DNA of 10,603 bases, taken from the NCBI GenBank assembly GCA_002419215.1, contig DIFQ01000004.1:1-10603 (forward strand), given 5' to 3'. Positions 5,086 through 10,603 of the stretch are shown here, piece by piece. Origin of the DNA: Syntrophaceae bacterium UBA5744 (GTDB lineage Bacteria > Desulfobacterota > Syntrophia > Syntrophales > UBA2192). Both the position numbers and the translations under genes were made by a program. Below the pieces are notes generated by a model. The model searched no databases, had not been told where the DNA came from, and worked only from the letters and a program-made list of their open reading frames with translations. Each line of letters starts with the position of its first letter. The stretch's first letter is position 1.

Positions 5086-5102
5086 CGGACAAGAAGGTGA
5101 GC

Positions 5103-7013
5103 ATGGCCTCCAATCGAGAAATTTCTTCCACGGAAAAGCTTCTCAACGTCATTCGGGGCAAGGCGAAGACGGCTTCCGATGAAGAGCCCTCGTACAAGCC
5201 CGTTGTGCCGAAGAAAAAGGCGAAGCCTCTTGCAACCCTCACCTCCACCTTTCAGCGGCCGGTGACGTTCGGCGTCGATATCGGCCACCAGGACCTTCAG
5301 ATGGCGAAAGTGGAGGAAGTGGCCGCCGACCAGTGGCGACTCGTCGACTTCCGTCGCGTGCCCTTTCCGTCCACGACCACCCGGGGGACCCATGAGTTCA
5401 CAAACTTCCTGAAGTCGGAGATGGGGAAATTCTGCGGGACGGGCAAGGGGCTCCAGATCTGGAACCTCATGTCTTCGTCCAAGGTGGATGTCCGTTTCAT
5501 CAAGATTCCCAAGGTTCCCCGGAAGCAGCTCGAGAACGCCATCTACTGGACGGCCAAGCGGGAGCTTGCCTTCGAGGACATGGACACGATCCTTGATTTC
5601 GAGGTCCAGTCCGACGTCGTGGAGCAGGGGATCAAGAAAACATCCGTCATGGTCTACACGGTGCCGCGCCGCGATGTGGAGTCGGTCCTGGAGCTCTTCT
5701 CCGATGCCGGCTACCAGCTCAGCGGCCTTTGCATCGCCCCCTTTGCCATCCAGAACCTCTTCCGCACCAAGTGGATGCCGACCTACGGCGAGACCCTCGC
5801 GTGTCTTTATCTCGGCCGCGACGGGGCCCGCATCGATATTTACTCCAGGGGCAGCCTGATCCTGACCCGGGACATCAAGACGGGCATGAACAGCATGGTG
5901 GAATCCCTCGTGGAGAGCTACATCGACCGCAAGCGCCCCACGACGAGGGACATGCGCTGGAGCGGTGCGGCGGCGGTGGATTTCACCATCACGCCCACGC
6001 AGGCCCACAAGCTCATCATGAGCCTCGATCCCGACTCTCCGGCCCTGACCGCCGACGACACCGGGCACGATCTTTCGGAAGAGGAAATCTTCGACATGAT
6101 CCGCCCTGCCCTGGACCGCCTCGTCCGCCAGGTGGAGCGGACCTTCGCCAATCTCGGCGGGGAGAAGGTGCACCGGGTCTACATCTCGGGCGTCGTAAAC
6201 GCCTACCGGCCCCTCATCGACTACATCGGGGAGCAGCTCGGCATCGAAAGCGGCGTCATGGACCCGTTGGATCCTTCCGTTCCCTTCATCTCGGGATACA
6301 CGGCGCCGGCCACGACCTCCGAAAAGGTCTCCCTTGCCGCGGCGGTGGGTCTTGCCCTTTCGGACAACACGAGGACCCCCAACCTGCTGTTCACCTACAA
6401 GGAAAAGGAGAAGATGGCCACGGTCAGCCGGGTGAACCGGGTCATCCTGATCTCACTCGCTGCCGTCATCATCACGGGGCTTACCGTTTTCGCCTGGCAG
6501 GAGCGTATCGCCTCGACGAAAAAGGCAACCATCTCCGAACTCAACCAGAAACTCTCCTCGCTCAACCTCATGGTCGACACGAAACTGATCCTCCAGATGG
6601 CGGCCAAGGACCGCGAGGAGCGGCGCCTGAAGAAGGAGTACGGCGACCGGTATTTCGGCATGGCCCTCATCAGCGAGCTTTCCGCCCTGACGCCCGAGAA
6701 CGTCCGCTTCCTGAAGGTGAAGAGCAGTTTCGGCCGGCCGGAACAAAAGGCCGCGGCGCCGGCCAAGGCGGCCGAAAAAGGGGCGGCGCCGGCCAAGCCG
6801 GCCGAGGCCGGTGTGAAGGCCCTGGAGATCGACGGAATCGTCATGGGAGAGAGGAACATGCTCGACGGGTATCTCTCGAGCTACGTGCTCAAGCTGAAGG
6901 GGTCGCCCCTCATCAAGGAAGCGACGGTCCAGAAAAGCGTCATCGAGGCGCTGCCGCAGAACAAGGCCGAGGGAGAAGTCCTGCGCTTTGTCCTGAATCT
7001 GAAGCTCCAGTAA
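5103..7013 (+). CDS. PilM-PilN fusion protein of type IV pilus assembly (MshI-like)
   Basis: A 636-residue protein that appears to join the actin-like PilM and the bitopic PilN of the type IV pilus alignment complex. Residues 1-50 are a polar extension. The actin/FtsA-like fold runs from about 54 to 420, opening with the phosphate-1 motif GVDIGHQDL (57-65) and ending with SLAAAVGLAL. PNLLF (426-430) resembles the INLLP motif by which separate PilN tails dock on PilM. A single membrane span follows (447-465), then a coiled coil (about 468-520), a periplasmic part interrupted by an Ala/Pro/Lys linker (549-571), and a C-terminal PilN-like alpha/beta domain ending FVLNLKLQ. The cytoplasmic PilM half would anchor to the inner membrane through the PilN half. 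The start at 5103 is chosen for AAGGTGA just upstream; an in-frame ATG at 5043 would put the terminator-like hairpin inside the gene. It is first in the pilus operon, 8 nt before pilO. Confidence 0.88.
   Translation: MASNREISSTEKLLNVIRGKAKTASDEEPSYKPVVPKKKAKPLATLTSTFQRPVTFGVDIGHQDLQMAKVEEVAADQWRLVDFRRVPFPSTTTRGTHEFTNFLKSEMGKFCGTGKGLQIWNLMSSSKVDVRFIKIPKVPRKQLENAIYWTAKRELAFEDMDTILDFEVQSDVVEQGIKKTSVMVYTVPRRDVESVLELFSDAGYQLSGLCIAPFAIQNLFRTKWMPTYGETLACLYLGRDGARIDIYSRGSLILTRDIKTGMNSMVESLVESYIDRKRPTTRDMRWSGAAAVDFTITPTQAHKLIMSLDPDSPALTADDTGHDLSEEEIFDMIRPALDRLVRQVERTFANLGGEKVHRVYISGVVNAYRPLIDYIGEQLGIESGVMDPLDPSVPFISGYTAPATTSEKVSLAAAVGLALSDNTRTPNLLFTYKEKEKMATVSRVNRVILISLAAVIITGLTVFAWQERIASTKKATISELNQKLSSLNLMVDTKLILQMAAKDREERRLKKEYGDRYFGMALISELSALTPENVRFLKVKSSFGRPEQKAAAPAKAAEKGAAPAKPAEAGVKALEIDGIVMGERNMLDGYLSSYVLKLKGSPLIKEATVQKSVIEALPQNKAEGEVLRFVLNLKLQ
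6753..6812 (+). repeat. Tandem 30-nt duplication encoding Ala/Pro linker
   Basis: Two adjacent 30-nt copies (6753-6782, 6783-6812) encode the decapeptides AAPAKAAEKG and AAPAKPAEAG. The first 23 nt of the copies differ at one position. This is a recent in-frame duplication within the periplasmic part of the PilM-PilN fusion, in a place predicted to be a flexible linker. Confidence 0.75.
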
Positions 7014-7021
7014 GGTAGATC

Positions 7022-7555
7022 ATGGAAGTGAATAAGAAATTCCCCTTTGCGACGCGCAGCCTGACGCTCCTGGTCATCGCGGTGGGCATCATCCTGATCC
7101 TCACCTGGATCGGATTCTACAACTACCAGAGCATCGCCAGGCTGGACATGGAGATCAACGAGCTCAACACGAAGATCAACACCCACCAGAGCTACGCGCC
7201 CATGACCAAGCAGCTCTTCGAGCGGATGAAGGTCAAGGCGCAGCGCACCCTCCCGCTGCCGGCGAAGGCGAAGCTTTCCGGGGAGCAAAAGGACCGGATC
7301 TCCATCCTGTTCAAGGACATGGCCCAGAAAACGAAAATGGAACTCGTCTCCGTGAGCCCCGACATCAATTCTCTCGTCGGGGGATCGCCCGCCATGCTGG
7401 TCCATGCAACCGTGAAGGGGGATTTTTACAGCTTCCGGAATTTCCTGATCGAACTGGGCGACCAGCCCTATCTCGAGAAGGTCGAGGAGATCGAGATCCA
7501 ACAGGTTCCCGGGACCAAGGAGTTCCGGCTGAAGGTATGGCTCGCCGTCGGTTGA
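7022..7555 (+). CDS. pilO: PilO-like pilus assembly protein (MshJ-like)
   Basis: A 177-residue bitopic inner-membrane protein. A short basic cytoplasmic tail (MEVNKKFPFATR) leads into one transmembrane helix (about 13-33). A periplasmic coiled-coil stretch with IARLDMEINELNTKIN follows (about 38-75), then a small ferredoxin-like domain (about 90-177) containing GDFYSFRNFLIELGDQPYLEKVEEIEI, here recognised by the F-x-NFL-x-L pattern typical of PilO. PilO pairs with PilN through the coiled coils and ferredoxin-like domains to form the inner-membrane ring that links the pilus motor to the secretin. The ribosome site AAGGTAG starts within the upstream TAA stop codon, so translation is likely coupled. 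Length is close to the family norm (about 200). MshJ is an equivalent name if the system is MSHA-like. Confidence 0.85.
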   Translation: MEVNKKFPFATRSLTLLVIAVGIILILTWIGFYNYQSIARLDMEINELNTKINTHQSYAPMTKQLFERMKVKAQRTLPLPAKAKLSGEQKDRISILFKDMAQKTKMELVSVSPDINSLVGGSPAMLVHATVKGDFYSFRNFLIELGDQPYLEKVEEIEIQQVPGTKEFRLKVWLAVG

Positions 7556-7568
7556 ACGGCCGACGGCG
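7543..7568 (+). other. Hairpin spanning the pilO stop codon
   Basis: CGCCGTCGG (7543-7551) and CCGACGGCG (7560-7568) form a perfect 9-bp GC-rich stem with an 8-nt loop containing the TGA stop. No T tract follows, so it is not a terminator. In the middle of an operon such a structure could stabilise the upstream mRNA, slow RNA polymerase or set relative expression of the two halves. Confidence 0.5.
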
Positions 7569-7600
7569 GCACGGTTCCGCTCAACATGAGGAATGGCTGA

Positions 7601-8089
7601 ATGAGCAAGCGTGAAAAAATCATCATCGGCGCCATGATCTTTTCGATCCTCTTTGCCCTGGTCTACTTCCTGTCGCCCGCCATCACGGGGCAGGGGGCAA
7701 AGCCGGCGGAGCAGTACACGGGGTCGGAGAAGATCATCCAGGAAATCGGCGCGGAACTCAAGAAGGTAACCTCGTCGCCCAACGAAAATTACGTGATTGC
7801 CAGGGCGGAAGCGGCCTGGGCGAAAGATCCCTTCTACAAGAAAGTCCTGCCGGTTGCGGCAAAGGCGGGACCGGGGGGCGCAGCCGCACAGGACATCGTC
7901 TACTCGGGATTTGTCGACATGGGCGACAGAAAGCTCGCCGTTATCAACGGCAATTCCTACCGGGTCGGTGAGAAACTCGACTTCGGCAGCGCCTACTATC
8001 TCACGAGCGTGGAGCCGTCCCGGGTGGTGATTGCCGACCGGCAGAACCGGAGAAACATCGTCATCAAACTGAAGGACGAATCATTCTAG
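7601..8089 (+). CDS. PilP/GspC-like periplasmic connector protein (MshK-like)
   Basis: A 162-residue protein with a basic start and one N-terminal membrane helix (about 7-25). A low-complexity helical linker (about 30-98) is followed by a compact beta domain (about 99-160) carrying VYSGFVDMGDRKLAVINGNSY and then RVGEKL, the AVING-x-x-YRVGE pattern of the PilP/GspC homology-region fold. Such proteins span the periplasm and bind the N0 domain of the secretin, coupling it to the PilN-PilO ring. Classical PilP is a lipoprotein; here there is no lipobox cysteine, and the membrane helix makes it more like GspC or MshK. Position between pilO and the secretin supports the assignment. The ribosome site GAGGAA lies upstream of the ATG; the stop is 12 nt before the secretin start. 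Confidence 0.78.
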   Translation: MSKREKIIIGAMIFSILFALVYFLSPAITGQGAKPAEQYTGSEKIIQEIGAELKKVTSSPNENYVIARAEAAWAKDPFYKKVLPVAAKAGPGGAAAQDIVYSGFVDMGDRKLAVINGNSYRVGEKLDFGSAYYLTSVEPSRVVIADRQNRRNIVIKLKDESF

Positions 8090-8101
8090 AGGAGACAGGC
8101 C

Positions 8102-9766
8102 TTGAAACGCAGAGCCCTTACCCGGTGGATGTGCTGGTTTTTCATTCCCGTGATCGGTCTTTCGCTCGCGGGCTGCGCGAAGGACCTCAAGCAGGTGAAG
8201 GACCCCTTCTTTGAAAAGTGGAGCACCATGGCGGAGACGTCGCAGGGTCACTCGCCGGCGGGGCGGGCGCGCATCATGGACATGCCGCCCCTCGAGCAGG
8301 ACGAGCTCGTCACCGACGAGGCGGCCCGCAAGGAAAAGCCGCTGCCCACGCGGCGCGTGTCGCTGAGGATGCACAACGTGGACATCAATGTCATTCTCCG
8401 GGCCCTGGCACAGGCCGCAAACGTCAACATCATGCTGCGCTCCGGCGTCAAGGGGGAGACCTCCATCAACGTCGAAAACAAGCCCTGGGACCAGACGTTT
8501 CTGGGTATCCTGAAAACCAACGGCCTGTCCTACGCCTGGGAAGGCGATATCATCCGCATCATGACGGTAGAGGACATGGAGCGGGACTACAAGCTGGATA
8601 CGGCCCGGGAACGCATGCGCGGGCAGAAGCTCCTCACCATGGTCGTCTCCGTCGACTATGCCGATGCCACGAAGCTCCGGGACAGCCTCAAGGAGCTTCT
8701 CACGAAGGACAAGGACGGGAAGGTCCGCGGCTCCATCCTGGTGGACCAGCACACGAATTCCATGATCATCCAGGCCACCCGCGACGACCTCAGGCGGATG
8801 ATCCCCATGATTGAACGGCTCGACAAGCCCACGGCGCAGATCCTCATCAAGGCCAACATCGTCGAGGCCGGGAAGGACACGGCGCGCACCCTTGGCGTGC
8901 AGTGGGGCGGCATCTACACCAACCGGGCGGGAGGGCAGAACTACTACGTGACGCCGGGCGGATCGGGCGGGTCGACGACGACATCCCCCACGGCAGGCGG
9001 CTACACGCCGACGTACGGGTCGACGGGCATCGCGGGCCAGGGCTTCGCCGGGAATTTCCCGGCCAGCGCGACGGCCATCGCCGCCGCAGGGGCCTCGGGC
9101 TCCCTGGGGCTCATCTTCGGGACGATCGGCGGCAGTGTCCTGGAAGTCCAGCTTCAGGCCCTCCAGCAGGACGGCAAGCTCAACATCCTCTCGAGCCCAT
9201 CCATCACGACGCTCGATAACCAGATGGCCTACACGGAAAACGGCGAGCGGGTCCCCTACGTGGCAACGAGCACCTCGAGCGGCGTGGTCACGCAGGAAGT
9301 CAAGTTCGAGGATGCCGTGCTGCGGCTCGAGATCACGCCCCACGTCATCGACGGAAAGCACCTCAAGATGAAGATCAAGGTCAAGAAGGACGAGGTGGAC
9401 TCGACCCGCACCGTCCAGGGGAACCCCTACATCATCAAGAAGCAGACGGAGACCACCCTCATCGTTCAGGATTCGGAAACCATCGTGATTTCGGGCCTGA
9501 CGAAGCAGCGGAGCCTCCTGTCCGACGCGGGCTTTCCGGGACTGAAGGATATCCCCGGATTCGGGTACCTGTTCAAAACCGAAAACCGGGCCGAGACGAT
9601 GGAGGAGGTGCTCATCTTCATCACGCCGCACATCCTCAAGGCGCAGGCCGCATACCCGGCTGCACCGGCCATCGCCGCCCCGGCACAGGCTGCACCGGCT
9701 GCCGTGCCCGGCGAGGCGCCGGCGCCCCAGAAGAAGGAGCCCACCGGGACAAGCCCGGGAAAATAG
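8102..9766 (+). CDS. Lipoprotein secretin of type IV pilus (PilQ/MshL-type)
   Basis: A 554-residue outer-membrane secretin subunit, expected to form the multimeric pore for the pilus. A signal peptide with lipobox LAGC places the lipidated cysteine at C25. An STN/N0 domain (about 84-156, with VDINVILRALAQAANVNI) and one N1 domain (about 177-240) lead to the secretin core (about 245-515). The core has ITTLDNQMA, the GLKDIPGFGYLF motif (481-491) and EEVLIFITPHIL. A Gly/Ser/Thr-rich insert (about 277-325) and an Ala/Pro-rich C-terminal tail (515-554) are extras. No AMIN peptidoglycan-binding domains are present, unlike classical PilQ; lipidation and the small N-domain set fit MshL better. The start is TTG, supported by GAGGAG 7 nt upstream and by the signal peptide. 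It overlaps nothing and is followed 2 nt later by the ATPase gene. Confidence 0.92.
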   Translation: MKRRALTRWMCWFFIPVIGLSLAGCAKDLKQVKDPFFEKWSTMAETSQGHSPAGRARIMDMPPLEQDELVTDEAARKEKPLPTRRVSLRMHNVDINVILRALAQAANVNIMLRSGVKGETSINVENKPWDQTFLGILKTNGLSYAWEGDIIRIMTVEDMERDYKLDTARERMRGQKLLTMVVSVDYADATKLRDSLKELLTKDKDGKVRGSILVDQHTNSMIIQATRDDLRRMIPMIERLDKPTAQILIKANIVEAGKDTARTLGVQWGGIYTNRAGGQNYYVTPGGSGGSTTTSPTAGGYTPTYGSTGIAGQGFAGNFPASATAIAAAGASGSLGLIFGTIGGSVLEVQLQALQQDGKLNILSSPSITTLDNQMAYTENGERVPYVATSTSSGVVTQEVKFEDAVLRLEITPHVIDGKHLKMKIKVKKDEVDSTRTVQGNPYIIKKQTETTLIVQDSETIVISGLTKQRSLLSDAGFPGLKDIPGFGYLFKTENRAETMEEVLIFITPHILKAQAAYPAAPAIAAPAQAAPAAVPGEAPAPQKKEPTGTSPGK

Positions 9767-9768
9767 AA

Positions 9769-10603
9769 ATGAATTACTTCTCGATCCTCAAACTCGACAG
9801 GGAACCCTTCTCCAACTCCCCGGAGCCGGAGTTCTTCTTCGAGGCCCACCAGCACGTCAACTGCCTGCAGCAGCTGGAGATCTCCATACGCCTGCGCCGG
9901 GGGCTCAACGTCGTCATCGGGGACGTGGGCACGGGAAAGACAACCCTGTCGCGCATGCTGATCCGGAAGCTCCACGGCGACGACGCCGTCGAGTTCCATC
10001 TGCTCATGGACCCCGATTTCAGCGGGCCCATCCAGTTCCTGGCGGGCATTGCCCGGATGATGGGCGCCGTCGATTCCGCCGCGGGACTCACGGAGTGGCA
10101 GCTCAAGGAGGCCATCAAGCAGTACCTCTTCCGGCGGGGGATCGACGAGGACAAGGTCGTCGTCCTCATCATCGACGAGGGCCAGAAGCTTCCCGGGTTC
10201 TGCATTGAAATTCTGAGAGAGTTCCTCAATTACGAGACGAACCGGTTCAAGCTCCTGCAGATCGTCATCTTTGCCCAGTCCGAGTTCAACGCCACCCTGG
10301 AGCGCCGGGAGAACTTCGCCGACCGGATGAACGTCTGCCTGCGTCTCAAGCCGCTCGATTTCACCCAGATGCGCCGGATGATCGAGCACCGCATTGCGCA
10401 AGCCAGCCAGGCCGGTCACGAACCCGTCGAGTTCACCACGCCGGCCCTTGCCGCCATCTACCTGGCCACGGGCGGCGTGCCGCGCAAAGTCGTCATGCTC
10501 TGCCACCAGGTCATCCTGGCGATGATTGTCCGGAACCGTTCCCGCGCAGGCTGGTTTCTCGTGCAGTCCTGCCTCCGGAGCCGTGCCGCCCGCCGGCGGC
10601 GGC
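9769..10603 (+). CDS. ExeA/GspA/MshM-type AAA ATPase (partial, 3' end beyond window)
   Basis: The first 278 codons of an AAA ATPase, open to the window edge. The N-terminus (MNYFSILKLDREPFSNSPEPEFF split over two motifs, about 1-24) is the typical ExeA start of y-x-x-LxxxPFxxxPdp. Walker A is GDVGTGKTT (51-59) and Walker B VVVLIIDEG (130-138, D136/E137). A sensor-1-like IVIFAQSEF and a C-terminal winged-helix-like region with ATGGVPRKVV follow. ExeA-type ATPases, sometimes with a peptidoglycan-binding tail, help place the secretin in the cell wall; in MSHA clusters the equivalent is MshM, directly after mshL as here. The missing 3' end would show whether a peptidoglycan-binding domain is present. 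The ATG lies 2 nt after the secretin stop, with only a weak GGGAAAA ribosome site, so translation is probably coupled. Confidence 0.88.
   Translation, partial: MNYFSILKLDREPFSNSPEPEFFFEAHQHVNCLQQLEISIRLRRGLNVVIGDVGTGKTTLSRMLIRKLHGDDAVEFHLLMDPDFSGPIQFLAGIARMMGAVDSAAGLTEWQLKEAIKQYLFRRGIDEDKVVVLIIDEGQKLPGFCIEILREFLNYETNRFKLLQIVIFAQSEFNATLERRENFADRMNVCLRLKPLDFTQMRRMIEHRIAQASQAGHEPVEFTTPALAAIYLATGGVPRKVVMLCHQVILAMIVRNRSRAGWFLVQSCLRSRAARRRR

Larger units (their letters stand above)
4586..5102. other. Gene-free divergent regulatory region
   Basis: These 517 nt between the divergent yjbQ-like gene and the pilus operon hold no credible gene. Contents are the GGGTCCG/CGGACCC inverted repeat (4659-4692), the overlapping repeats at 4770-4801, the sigma54 site (4851-4866), a TTGACA element (4900) and the hairpin leader (4926-5085). 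The stretch 4693-4769 shows nothing recognisable. Short open frames here lack ribosome sites. Confidence 0.75.

Noticed and set aside
5043..5102. Earlier PilM-PilN start at 5043
   Set aside because: It has no ribosome site, adds residues without family similarity and would place the terminator-like hairpin inside the coding sequence.
5729..7018. Open frame overlapping the PilM-PilN gene in another plus frame
   Set aside because: Its translation is rich in His, Gly, Arg and Pro, with no domain and no ribosome site; it is a shadow of the real frame.
8081..9631. Long open frame antisense to the secretin gene
   Set aside because: It mirrors codon bias of the GC-rich secretin; composition is His/Arg/Asp-rich with no recognisable domain, while the plus frame is an unambiguous secretin.

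Overview
The window is GC-rich, densely coding bacterial DNA. Gene content (a cluster of small heat-shock proteins, a type IV pilus assembly operon with an ExeA-type ATPase), strong AAAGGAGG-type ribosome binding sites and intergenic DNA full of short-period degenerate repeats point to a Gram-negative anaerobe of the former Deltaproteobacteria, perhaps Syntrophales-like. That placement is inference from style; no rRNA or marker gene is present. No phage, transposase or CRISPR array is seen.

Layout, left to right. 1-272: intergenic repeat DNA with two hairpin-forming REP-like elements. 273-1459 (+): a YbaK/EbsC-type aminoacyl-tRNA deacylase overlapping by 4 nt a seven-helix membrane protein. 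1460-1733: inverted arrays of 8-nt units, then a sigma70-like promoter and a structured leader. 1734-3137 (+): three tandem Hsp20 genes closed by an intrinsic terminator. 3171-3232: heptamer repeats. 3273-4585 (-): an RNase Z-like metallo-beta-lactamase protein and a YjbQ/UPF0047 protein, separated by a second, in-register heptamer array (4105-4188).

4586-5102 is a 517-nt gene-free regulatory region. It holds a good sigma54 (-24/-12) promoter match, a second TTGACA-type promoter candidate, possible upstream activator sites, and a leader with overlapping complementary segments ending in a terminator-like hairpin just before the pilus operon.

5103 to the window end (+) is a type IV pilus assembly operon of MSHA-like order: a PilM-PilN fusion protein, PilO, a PilP/GspC-like protein, a lipoprotein secretin (PilQ/MshL-type) and an ExeA/MshM-type ATPase cut off by the window edge. 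Together these would form the inner-membrane alignment platform (M/N/O/P) joined to the outer-membrane secretin pore, with the ATPase probably helping peptidoglycan passage or secretin assembly. Pilin, extension/retraction ATPase and PilC/MshG-like genes are not in the window and may lie downstream.

The points most worth a second look are the PilM-PilN fusion, the sigma54 promoter plus alternating-hairpin leader before it, the 12-unit in-register heptamer array beside the YjbQ stop codon, and a hairpin enclosing the Shine-Dalgarno of the first hsp20 gene.
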